Assembly: GCF_002284575.1 (NCBI RefSeq)
Contig: NZ_NPKJ01000057.1
Location: 4,079 to 68,078 of the forward strand
DNA from: Mesorhizobium temperatum
GTDB lineage: Bacteria > Pseudomonadota > Alphaproteobacteria > Rhizobiales > Rhizobiaceae
Direction: 5' to 3'
DNA: 64,000 nt
Part shown: one piece after another, positions 1 to 7,966 of the stretch
How the letters are laid out: each line of letters starts with the position of its first letter
Position numbering within the stretch: position 1 is the first letter of the stretch
Made by a program: the position numbers and the translations under genes
The notes under the pieces: model-generated
Database searches by the model: none
Seen by the model: the letters and a program-made list of their open reading frames with translations, nothing else
What the model was told of the DNA's origin: nothing

Positions 1-600
1 TTCCGCGAGGAGCTGACGCGCGAACGGCTGATCGACAAGGTGTTCGAGGAGATCAACCGTCAGCTGGAAGAGAAGGGCCTGATCGTCAAGCTCGGCACGC
101 TGGTCGATGCCACGTTCCTGCAGGCGGGCAGCCAAGGCCCGGTCAAGCCGGCGGCCGACAAAGATGCGCGCTGGGGCAAGAAGGGCAAGAAGAGCACCTT
201 CGGCTACAAGATGCACATCGGCGTCGACCAGGAACACACCTTGATCCGGCGTGTCGAGGTGAGCGACGCCTCGGTCACCGACACCGAGCCAGCCGACGCA
301 CTGATCAGCGGCGATGAAAAGGCGGTCTATGCGATCAGGCCTACCACACACATGCCCGCCATGCCCGGCTCGCCAAGGCCAACATCAAGGATCGGCTGAT
401 GCGGCGGCCCAACAAGCATCACCCCGAGTTGCCGCCGCGCCACAAGCTGCGCAACCGGCTGATTGCCAAGGTGCGGGCGGCGGTCGAGCGGCCTTTCGCC
501 GTGTTCAAGGAATGCTACGGCATGCGGCGCATGCGCTTCTTCAGTCTCGCCGCCAATCGTACGCAGTGCACGCTGGCCGCCTTTTGGCAACCCGGCGTGC
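1..600 (+). pseudogene. IS5-family transposase, truncated and frameshifted
   Basis: Seen: the frame is open from the left window edge and reads a DDE transposase core (DATFLQAGSQG, then a GYKMHIGVDQ block). A missing base near position 331 moves the reading frame; the C-terminal part (RNRLIAKVRAAVERPF, then MRRMRFFSLAANRTQ) continues in the next frame. After about position 590 the protein tail no longer resembles an IS5 C-terminus and the DNA becomes a nif-type promoter region, so the element is also cut at its 3' side. The start lies outside the window. Inactive as it stands; IS5 family is secure, the subgroup is not. Confidence 0.85.
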
Positions 601-641
601 AACAGGTCAATATCACTTGGCATTGTCCGACGCCCGACGAA

Positions 642-657
642 TGTCGGACATGCGACA
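642..657 (+). promoter_or_regulatory. NifA upstream activator site (TGT-N10-ACA)
   Basis: Seen: TGT at 642-644 and ACA at 655-657 separated by exactly ten bases. A degenerate second site (TGT-N10-ACG) begins at 626. The site lies about 46 bases upstream of a sigma-54 -24/-12 element. Known: NifA binds TGT-N10-ACA and activates RNA polymerase-sigma-54. Inferred: an active or relic nif-type promoter. Confidence 0.7.
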
Positions 658-702
658 TAGCCGGTCCGATCGATTGCCTTGTATCTAAACGGGTTTTTCC
701 TT

Positions 703-718
703 TGGCGCGCATATTGCA
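703..718 (+). promoter_or_regulatory. Sigma-54 (-24/-12) promoter, orphan
   Basis: Seen: TGGCGCGCATATTGCA, with GG at 704-705 and GC at 716-717 separated by ten bases, matching the TGGCAC-N5-TTGC consensus. The sequence around and downstream (tttccTTTGGC, later ATCCGCAAA then GCGTCAC and GACCG) resembles the promoter region at 16890-16940 upstream of the KamA-type gene. Only a seven-codon frame follows here (ATG at 758), so the promoter now has no clear gene unless it reads into 1109. Confidence 0.7.
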
Positions 719-1108
719 AGGTGTCATCCGCAAACGCGTCACGGACCGACGATAGTCATGCGGAGAATGTCGAAATGTTAGCCCAATGCTTTCTGCCGGG
801 GCATATGTCCAGGACCTTCCAGATGCAGAAGAAGGAAGAGGCCGTGATCGGCAAGTGTCATCGGGCGTTGAATATTCCCTGATTGTGGGCATCGAAAATT
901 CCCTGGTTGGCGCGGATACCAACTCTGCAATCGGTCCACCCGGCTAGTTCCTGGATCTCCGCGTAGGGCGCACGGTCATAGTGACTGGGGTCTCGGCTGC
1001 ACCCGCGTGGAGGGCTCCTACAGAGGAAACGCTCAACGCTGCTGCACACCGTCATTGAGAAGGCAAACCCAAGATGCGGCACTCAATAGCCAAACGAGGC
1101 AAACAGCC
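719..1108. other. No convincing gene; promoter-proximal remnant
   Basis: The stretch holds the leader of the orphan sigma-54 promoter and repeats of the type AATTCCCTG/ATATTCCCTG near 876-906 that may be an IS end. No reading frame with good protein character was found. The next gene starts at 1109. Confidence 0.4.
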
Positions 1109-3421
1109 ATGTACAAGATCGGCGCTTTAATGCTCGCGCTATTCGTTCAGGGGGGATCGCAATCGGCAACTGCTCAGGCGCTGGCGAACGGTTCGATTGT
1201 TTCGCATCCGCCGGTAGCGCCGGCCGATTTCGAGCGGGCACTCACGATCAACGATCGCTATGGCGGGCTAACTGTCAATGTCCCCGAAGTGCCGTTCTGG
1301 CTGACCGGGGCCGACGCGTTCGTCTACCGCCGGACTACCCACGGCGAGCACCAGGTCATGCTGGTCGATGCTGCCACGGGTGTGAAGCGGCCCGCCTTCG
1401 ATCAGGCCCGCCTAGCGGCGGCGCTAAACAGGGCGAGCCATAAGAGCTATCAGGCCGACGATCTTCCCTTCGACCGTTTCGAACTGACCGACGATGGTCG
1501 CAGGCTCGATTTCCTGATTGAGCATGTCCGGTGGAGCTGCGACCTTGCAAGCTATGCCTGCACCAGCACCACATTGGATGTGGACGCCCCGGACTTTCAG
1601 CAGCTCAGCCACTACTACACGCCACTGGCGGAGAATAACCCCGACCAGAGGAGCGTGTCGCCCGACGGCAAATGGATCGCCTATATCAAGAACTACAATG
1701 TTTTCCTGCGCAGCAAGGACGGATTGCAGGATGTCCCGCTGAGCTGGGACGGATCGGAAGCCAATTACTACGTCTTTTCGACGCTGAGCTGGTCCCCAGA
1801 CTCGCGCCACCTCGCGGCCTACCGCATTCGCCCCGGCTACAAGCGGGAGATCCACTATGTCAATTCGTCGACGACGGACCAGCTTCAACCTGAATATCCC
1901 ACAATGGTCTATCTCAAGCCGGGTGATGTCCTTCCGCTACCCCAGCCGGCGCTGTTCGACATTGCCGGCCGGCGCCAGATCGTGATCGACAATGCCCTGT
2001 TTTCGAATCCCTTCGAACTTTCCTCTCTCCAATGGTGGGAGGACGGCCGCGGCTTCACCTTCGAATATAACCAGCGCGGGCATCAGCTCTATCGTCTGGT
2101 CGAGGTAGACGCCGCCACGGGCCGCGCGCGCTCGCTGATCGATGAGATCAGTAAGACCTTCGTTGATTACCAGCCGCTGGTGATGAACCAGCGCGGTACC
2201 GGGAAAACCTTTCGTTACGATGTCGATGACGGGAAGGAGATCATCTGGGCGTCCGAGCGCGACGGGTACGAGCATTTGTATCTTTTCAACGGCCGGACGG
2301 GCGCGCTCGAGAACCAGATCACCCGAGGTGAGTGGGTGGTCCGGGGGGTCAACTATATCGATCCGGTCAAGCGCCAGATCTGGTTCGAGGCGAGCGGGAT
2401 GAACCCGGAGGAGGACCCCTATTTCGTCCATGCCTACCGCATCGGCTTCGACGGCAAGGGGCTGACTGCACTCACGCCCGAACCGGCCAACCACCATATC
2501 GAGTTCTCGCCCGACGGCCGCTATTATGTCGATCTCTGGTCACGCATCGATCTGCCGCCGCGCATGGTGCTCTACCGGGCCAGCGACAACGCCAAACTCA
2601 TGCAGGTCGAGACCGCCGACATGTCCGAGCTCGTCGCCGCCGGCTGGCAGCCGCCGCTCAGCTTCCATGCCAAGGGGCGCGACGGCAAGACTGATATCTG
2701 GGGCGTGATCCACCTGCCAGCCAACTTCGATCCGACGAAGAAATACCCGGTGGTGGAGAATATCTATGCCGGGCCACAGGGCTCCTTCGTCCCAAAATCC
2801 TTCTCAACGAGGATGGAGCCGCTCACGCAGTTAGGTTTCGTCGTCGCGCAGATCGACGGCATGGGTACTAACAACCGCTCGCGCGCTTTCCATGATTCTG
2901 CCTGGAAAAATCTGAAGGACGCAGGGTTTCCCGATCGCATCCTGTGGCACAAGGCGGCGGCCGCGAGGTATCCGTGGTACGATATCTCCAACGTCGGCAT
3001 TTTCGGCACGTCCGCCGGCGGTCAAAGCGCGGTGAGCGCGCTGCTCTTCCATCCCGATTTATACAAGGTCGCGGTCGCCAACAGCGGCTGCTACGACAAC
3101 CGGATAGACAAGATATGGTGGAACGAACAGTGGATGGGGTGGCCAGTCGGCATTGAATATTCGCAATCCTCCGCCGTCGACAATGCTCACAGGCTGCAGG
3201 GCAAGCTGATGATCGTGGTCGGCGAATTGGACCACAATGTCGATCCGTCCTCCTCGTTCCAGCTTGCCGATCGGCTCATCAAGGCAGGAAAAGATTTCGA
3301 CATGATCTATGTGCCTGGTGCCGATCACGGTGCGCCAGGCACCTATACCCAGCGCAAACTCCTGGACTTCTTCGTTCGGAACATCCTCGGTCAGACCCCA
3401 CCCAACTGGAACGCCACATGA
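1109..3421 (+). CDS. S9 family peptidase, dipeptidyl-peptidase IV type
   Basis: Predicted exported serine peptidase that would release dipeptides from peptide N-termini, probably periplasmic or envelope-bound. Seen: 770 residues beginning with a signal-peptide-like stretch (MYKIGALMLALFVQG, then AQA), a long beta-propeller region with repeated SPDG/SPDS-type blades, and a C-terminal alpha/beta-hydrolase domain. The nucleophile motif GTSAGGQS places Ser at about 635, the acid is in GELDHNV (about 708) and His in GADHGAPG (about 740). The ATG at 1109 is preferred because the signal peptide follows it directly and GAGG lies upstream; the frame is open further upstream. It stands alone between IS5 and IS6 remnants, which suggests acquisition with mobile DNA. 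Family assignment is firm; natural substrate is unknown. Confidence 0.88.
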   Translation: MYKIGALMLALFVQGGSQSATAQALANGSIVSHPPVAPADFERALTINDRYGGLTVNVPEVPFWLTGADAFVYRRTTHGEHQVMLVDAATGVKRPAFDQARLAAALNRASHKSYQADDLPFDRFELTDDGRRLDFLIEHVRWSCDLASYACTSTTLDVDAPDFQQLSHYYTPLAENNPDQRSVSPDGKWIAYIKNYNVFLRSKDGLQDVPLSWDGSEANYYVFSTLSWSPDSRHLAAYRIRPGYKREIHYVNSSTTDQLQPEYPTMVYLKPGDVLPLPQPALFDIAGRRQIVIDNALFSNPFELSSLQWWEDGRGFTFEYNQRGHQLYRLVEVDAATGRARSLIDEISKTFVDYQPLVMNQRGTGKTFRYDVDDGKEIIWASERDGYEHLYLFNGRTGALENQITRGEWVVRGVNYIDPVKRQIWFEASGMNPEEDPYFVHAYRIGFDGKGLTALTPEPANHHIEFSPDGRYYVDLWSRIDLPPRMVLYRASDNAKLMQVETADMSELVAAGWQPPLSFHAKGRDGKTDIWGVIHLPANFDPTKKYPVVENIYAGPQGSFVPKSFSTRMEPLTQLGFVVAQIDGMGTNNRSRAFHDSAWKNLKDAGFPDRILWHKAAAARYPWYDISNVGIFGTSAGGQSAVSALLFHPDLYKVAVANSGCYDNRIDKIWWNEQWMGWPVGIEYSQSSAVDNAHRLQGKLMIVVGELDHNVDPSSSFQLADRLIKAGKDFDMIYVPGADHGAPGTYTQRKLLDFFVRNILGQTPPNWNAT

Positions 3422-3549
3422 ATCGAGCTGCAAAAGGACAAATCGTTACGATGATGGCGCCTGTCTCTCCGAGTCGAGGGACGCGCCGCCCCAGATCCAG
3501 TCCTCCCGTCGCTAGCGGCGAAGGCGTCCAAGGGATCGGTCACGGCGGT

Positions 3550-3785
3550 CGCTGAAGCCGATCCGCATCCGGCAGAGCCAATACCTTAACAACCGGATCG
3601 AGCAGGATCACCGGCGCATCAAGCGCCGCATCCGATCCATGCTTGGCTTCAAGTCGGTGGCAACCGCCACAACCATTTTATCCGGCCTCGAGATGATCCA
3701 CATGATGCGCCAACGACAGGCGAGGTACGCCTACAACCCAAACCCTTCGATCGCCGAGCAGTTCGAAATCCTCGCTGCCTCATAG
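3550..3785 (+). pseudogene. IS6-family transposase, C-terminal remnant
   Basis: Seen: an open frame ending at 3785 with YLNNRIEQDHRRIKRR, followed by a segment containing MLGFKS and GLEMIHMMR. This is the conserved C-terminal catalytic block (with the DDE Glu) of IS6/IS26-like transposases. The N-terminal two thirds are missing; 3422-3549 holds no recognisable gene. Together with the IS5 fragment it brackets the peptidase gene. Confidence 0.85.
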
Positions 3786-3815
3786 ACAGGCAAAACTCCC
3801 TGTTCACGGCCTACC

Positions 3816-4390
3816 TCAGAGTTTGCGACAGAACCCGTCATAGACGTGCTCATTCACCACTTGTAGCGCCTTGAGTTCGTCGTGGTCGATCCAGTGAATG
3901 TCTTCCGGAAAGGTCTGAGACATGACCGAGAACAGCGAGGGGTCGGCACGAATATCACTGAGATACGCGGTCACGTCGGCAGCGAGTAGCTGTGTGATCG
4001 AAGTTGCCTTAGAAGGGCTCAGGGTGCTTGCGTCGCGGAAGGAAAATTGGTGGACGCCGATGCGGCTCCCAGGATCAAGGAAGCGATAGGTCGCACCTAA
4101 GTAAATGAGGATGCAGGCGCTGGCGCAATCTGCCGGCGTCGCCGTCGGCTCCCGCTTGATCCCGACACTTGAGGTTATCGTGATTGGGAACCTCGTTGGC
4201 AAGCGGCCAATATCCAGAGCTTCGGTGACAGAGCCGCCTGGGAACTGATGGTCACGTCGAGACGAGCAGCAGGGCTTTTGAGGTCGAGGACGCGGATCGC
4301 GTTCCAAACCTTCTCCGCGTCACCACTCTCTAGAGACCCAGACAGATAGACGCTGGTGACCAGGTGAGCGCGGACTGACAGCTTCCTTAT
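3816..4390 (-). pseudogene. ClpP/crotonase-fold periplasmic-type protein (COG3904-like), frameshifted
   Basis: Seen on the minus strand: a C-terminal part with PGGSVTEALDIGR, then ADCASACILIYLGA and IGVHQFSF, the layout of ClpP-like proteins of the COG3904 group (PGGS and the nucleophile-type SAC). The N-terminal part (VYLSGSLESGDAEKVWNAIR) lies upstream in another frame, with the shift near 4260. The start and any signal peptide are not identifiable. Probably non-functional. The assignment rests on motif spacing only. Confidence 0.6.
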
Positions 4391-5127
4391 TTGAGCTTTA
4401 CCATAATGACTTTTGGGTTCTCTCCGACGCGTTCGACATCGACAATGCTGGAGGCCTCGACGAGATCACTGAGACGCGGAAAGCCGTAGTTGCGTGCGTC
4501 AAAGTCTGGGGCCTGTTTCGCCAAGTGTGCCCCGACGCGAGCAAGGTTGGCCCGCCCATCTTCATCGGCCGAGGCTGCGACCGCTTTTGACAGCATATCG
4601 AGCGTTGCCTTATCGAGCTTGCTCTGCGCAGCAGCCGGTTTGGTGGCTGCTGTCTTCGGCAGGGGGGCGGCTGCCGACTGTTCGGATGTGTTGAGGACAT
4701 CGAAATAAACGAACTTGTCGCAAGCCGTAATGAAAGGACGGGGCGTCTTGCGCTCACCGAAGCCATAGACTGTGACGCCTTGCTCGCGAATCCTTGCCGC
4801 CAACCTTGCAAAATCGCTATCGCTCGAGACGATGCAGAAGCCGGAGAATCGGCCAGTGTACAGCAGGTCCATGCCGTCGATAATCATCGCGCCATCGGTC
4901 GCGTTCTTTCCCGTCGTATAAGCGAATTGCTGGACCGGCTGGATCGAGTGCTCGAGCAAGCATTCTTTCCACCCTTTGAGATTTGGGCCGGTCCAATCTC
5001 CGTAGACGCGTTTGACACTGGCAGTGCCATAATTAGCGATCTCGGCCAGGAGGCCGACGATGATCTTTGGCGACGCATTGTCGCCGTCGATCAACAGGGC
5101 AAGAGTGGACGTCGTATCGGTTGCCAT
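4387..5127 (-). CDS. NYN-domain protein with C-terminal LOTUS/OST-HTH domain
   Basis: Putative RNA-processing nuclease of the LabA/DUF88-like NYN group. Seen: 246 residues from the ATG at 5127. The PIN-like NYN domain begins with ALLIDGDN (about residues 9-16) and carries further acidic positions in DGAMIIDGMDLLY and SSDSDFARLA, the expected metal-binding layout. A low-complexity Ala/Lys/Pro linker (about 150-170) leads into a LOTUS-like winged helix at the C-terminus (ARNYGFPRLSDLVEA). Known: NYN-LOTUS proteins are widespread in proteobacteria and their substrates are mostly unknown. It overlaps the 3' end of the degraded ClpP-like gene but otherwise seems independent. The start was set at the methionine directly before the NYN core. 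Confidence 0.85.
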   Translation of the reverse strand: MATDTTSTLALLIDGDNASPKIIVGLLAEIANYGTASVKRVYGDWTGPNLKGWKECLLEHSIQPVQQFAYTTGKNATDGAMIIDGMDLLYTGRFSGFCIVSSDSDFARLAARIREQGVTVYGFGERKTPRPFITACDKFVYFDVLNTSEQSAAAPLPKTAATKPAAAQSKLDKATLDMLSKAVAASADEDGRANLARVGAHLAKQAPDFDARNYGFPRLSDLVEASSIVDVERVGENPKVIMVKLK

Positions 5128-5315
5128 CGTCACTCTTTGTGCCAGTTGCTCGCGAAAGCCGCAACGCCCATGTAAATAGAACCCGCGCCGCGAGAAGGCG
5201 TCTCGTAAGCAGCCACCGTTGACTATCATACGGAATGAGAACATTTAGGAACATATTCATATTTGAAGCAACGGCGTGAGACGATGAGCGATGAAGTAGG
5301 CTCGACTACGCGCAA

Positions 5316-5550
5316 GGAAACGACACTCTACGAGCTGAGGTCGTGAAACCGATTCATCCCAAGGCCATGCCGGTCATTCTGACGGAGCCAGCCGAAATCG
5401 AGTTATGTCTTACAGCGGAGTGGACGGACGCGAAGCGACTGCAGAGGCAATTCCCGTCTGAGGCCATGATGCTGCTGCCGCTCGAGGGTGCAGAGCAAGA
5501 ACTGCTCAAGGCAGGAAGTCGTGTCATGCGCTGCGAAGGCGGAGGGAGGA
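5316..5550 (+). pseudogene. SOS-response-associated peptidase (SRAP/YedK), C-terminal remnant
   Basis: Seen: KPIHPKAMPVILTEPAEIE followed by an AEWTDAKRLQRQFP-like stretch, which is the C-terminal end of SRAP/HMCES family proteins (usual length about 220). The catalytic Cys2 N-terminus and most of the domain are absent. Downstream to about 5778 no gene is recognisable. Non-functional remnant. Confidence 0.65.
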
Positions 5551-5778
5551 GCAGAAGCCGGATTCGCCGGCAAATTCAGCTTCTTCGAGACGACTTCAGC
5601 CCAGGCCAGCAACGAGACGCTGCTCAGCACACTCGAGGCAGAACTGGCGCGGCGCGCGTTTCCTTTCGAGCGCAAGAGCTATGCCGAGATCACCGAGGCG
5701 ATCGAGCCTGTGGTGATCAAGCACTATAATCGGCCCGAAGCTGCGATTTTGGCCAACTCGCGGAACAATCAGAGAACT

Positions 5779-6198
5779 TCACGGCTTGTTCTCCTTGGCT
5801 TGCAGGAGCATGGCGACATTTTCGGCGGCAAATTCGAACCCTCTGCGGTCGGGAATTCGCTCAGCGGAGATCGGGTAGCGTGGCCGCTTTGGATCGATGC
5901 CGGTGGTCCGGAACTGTTCGCTTCCGGTGCGGAACTCGCGTCCGAAGTCCGAAGGGGCCAATCCGAAGTGCTCTGCCAGAAACTCGAACCTGTCTTTTTC
6001 GAGATTGAATGCCGTGCCGTCGGAAGCGGGAATGCTGACCGGAACACGGGCTCGAAGGAGAAGCCGGTATCCGTGCCGCGCCATCCGGCGCCCTCGATGA
6101 CCAGGCCGTGGTCCTCAGCGATCTTCTAGCAGACCTCGAGCATGCGGGTCTGGATCTCTTCGCATGTCGCTGGCGTCAGACGGGTTATGAGCCTGCCC
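5779..6198 (-). pseudogene. Conserved hypothetical companion of the resolvase, broken
   Basis: Seen on the minus strand: MMKGRLITRLTPATCEEIQ, an in-frame TAG after LEVC, then GLVIEGAGWRG, then a frame change into ARVPVSIPASDGTAF through DFGREFRTGSEQF and ENVAMLLQA. The reading order is that of a single protein of about 135 residues interrupted by one stop and one frameshift. Its start overlaps the stop of the serine recombinase (ATGA), so the two were an operon, a layout seen in transposon modules. Function unknown. Confidence 0.6.
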
Positions 6199-6201
6199 TT
6201 C

Positions 6202-6749
6202 ATCATTTGCCCTTCCTCACCTGATAGACAGTACCGCGTGAGACGCCGAGATCGCGGGCGATTTGTGTTGGGCCCTGACCCTGTTTAAGCCTTTGCTGGA
6301 TCGCGTCGCGGTCGATTTTCGGCGGCCGGCCCTTGTATGTGCCGCGCTTCTTGGCGGCAGCGATTCCCTCCGCCTGGCGCTCGCGCCGCAGATTGGTCTC
6401 GAACTCGGCAAAGACACCAAGCATGTCAAAGAAGGCCTTACCGGCGGCGGTCGACGTATCGACAGGTTGTTCTGTCGCGGAGAGATGCGCGCCCTTCGTC
6501 TTGAGCTTGTCCACGATCACCTGCAGGTCGCGCAGCGATCTGAGCCCGGCGGTCGATCCGAGTGACGACAAGCGTCTCGCCAGCATGAATGAAGTCGAGA
6601 ATGGTGTTGAGTTGCGGACGGCCTTCCAGGGTAGAGCCGCTCTTCTGCTCCTCGCGAATGACCTCGCAGCCGGCGGCCTTGAGCGCGGCGATCTGCGCGG
6701 CGAGGTTCTGGTCAGTGGTGGAGGTGCGGGCGTATCCGATGCGGGTCAT
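6202..6749 (-). pseudogene. Serine recombinase (resolvase/invertase), frameshifted
   Basis: Seen on the minus strand: MTRIGYARTSTTDQNLAAQ with the catalytic Ser region (YARTST), GSTLEGRPQLNTIL and VVTRIDR; an extra base near 6553 shifts the frame. The rest reads SLRDLQVIVDKLKTKGAHL, the E-helix region with ETNLRRERQAEGI, and a C-terminal helix-turn-helix GPTQIARDLGVSRGTVYQV. Combined length (about 182) is normal for Tn3-type resolvases. The recognition domain is intact but the catalytic domain is split. Confidence 0.88.
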
Positions 6750-6859
6750 GCAAACTGTTCGCCGGCGCGATGCTCTGTTCATTAACGCAGATCGAGCCCA
6801 AAATATACAGACTTTCCGGTCGCGACGTGTTCATGGCGGATGCCATCGGTTCCGGGCGG

Positions 6860-7531
6860 TCAGTTACGTCTTCGTGGTTTCAGCTTTCTGGTCACCTCCG
6901 CCAGCCACGCGACTGCACCGGGCGTGGCCTGCCAGGCCTGGCCGTTTTCCTCGACGTGGTCAGCTGCCTCATCCTCGCCCCCCAAGGTGATATAGCCGTC
7001 GATGGAAGCAACCAAAGGCTGCTTGCCGGAAAGGACGCCAGGCACATGGCTGTTCGCGAGCCAGGCCTCCTCGGCAAGCTTGCCGGCGCCCGGATCGTTT
7101 TCACGAAAGGCAAGAAGTGCCCGCGTGTAGAGCCATGCAGCAGCGCCATCGTCTTCGTGCTGTTTGAGAAGCTTCCTCAGGGCCTTGATATCGTCGCGCG
7201 CCAGCAAATGCCCGGCCAGCACGTAGCGGATGCCCTGATTGTCATTCGGATTGAGCTTGCGCATTGCCTGATAATGGTCGATGGCCTTCTGATGCTGACC
7301 AAGCCGCCAGAGTACGGCGGCAAGACCTGCCCGCGCCCGCATGTAGGGGCGCGTCTCGAGAAAACCCCAGAAGCGACCGGCATATTCCTCAAACCCGTCA
7401 GGGCCCAGCGCCTCTTCACCCGCCGCGACGCCCTTCTGGTAGTAGTCCAGCACTTCCTCGACAGACCCCGCCTCTTCTTCGGCCAACAGCGGCAACCAGC
7501 GAAGCTGGCGCCAAGCCGGTTGATGCCAAAG
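6860..7531 (-). pseudogene. TPR-repeat protein, 5'-truncated
   Basis: Seen: about 220 residues rich in helical repeats (ARAGLAAVLWRLGQHQKAID, NDNQGIRYVLAGHLLARDD, DGAAAWLYTRALLAFREND), consistent with tetratricopeptide repeats. The frame runs up to a TAA at about 7535 without a proper start, and a gene on the opposite strand begins at the same place, so a recombination junction near 7530 has removed the N-terminus. Role unknown. Confidence 0.6.
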
Positions 7532-7884
7532 TTATCGATTCCAGCGGCCATCGTGTTGCCAACGCAGCCCAGGCACCGCCGATGACCGTCCCAGCTCCCA
7601 ATGCGTGGTACGAGCAGTGCACGCAATATACTGTTGCGGCGCTCGAACTCGCGTTGCGCTACGACATGACCCAACAGGCCGACATCGCCCGGCTGGTTTT
7701 TGGGGTCGCCTATGTCCAACCCGACGCCGAACTGCGCATGCGGGCAAGAGCGATTCTGGCGCGTTCGCAAGCCAGGACCGCAACAGCTGTGTCCGGTCTT
7801 GCGATGGCGGAACGGATTCCGGATGCGACCTGGAGCCTGCGGGCGCTGGATGACATACTTTCCGACAGAGGGATCGTCCGCTAA
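7531..7884 (+). CDS. Hypothetical protein, probably 5'-truncated
   Basis: Not recognised. Seen: about 118 residues including APNAWYEQCTQYTVAALELA, an alpha-helical acidic composition, ending RALDDILSDRGIVR. An ATG at 7582 could serve as a start but the protein character begins earlier (VIDSSGHRVANAAQ), up to the junction with the opposite-strand TPR gene. It converges on the DUF2235 gene. Could be a fragment. Confidence 0.45.
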   Translation, partial: VIDSSGHRVANAAQAPPMTVPAPNAWYEQCTQYTVAALELALRYDMTQQADIARLVFGVAYVQPDAELRMRARAILARSQARTATAVSGLAMAERIPDATWSLRALDDILSDRGIVR

Positions 7885-7966
7885 CTCTAAAATAGAACTC
7901 ATGACACGGCGATACGCGTACGGATCGGGTTCGGGCGGAAAAACATCGCCGAGGGCCTGGCAGCCT

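Noticed and set aside
327..922. Minus-strand frames opposite the IS5 transposase
   Set aside because: They are antisense to a recognisable transposase and promoter region, with no protein family character.
906..935. TTGGCGCGG before 1109 considered as a second sigma-54 promoter
   Set aside because: The GG-to-GC spacing does not fit ten bases.
5551..5778. Possible IS3-type or unknown coding segment with LLSTLEAELARRAFPFERKS
   Set aside because: The fragment has protein-like character but no start, no end and no recognisable family, so it was not listed as a gene.
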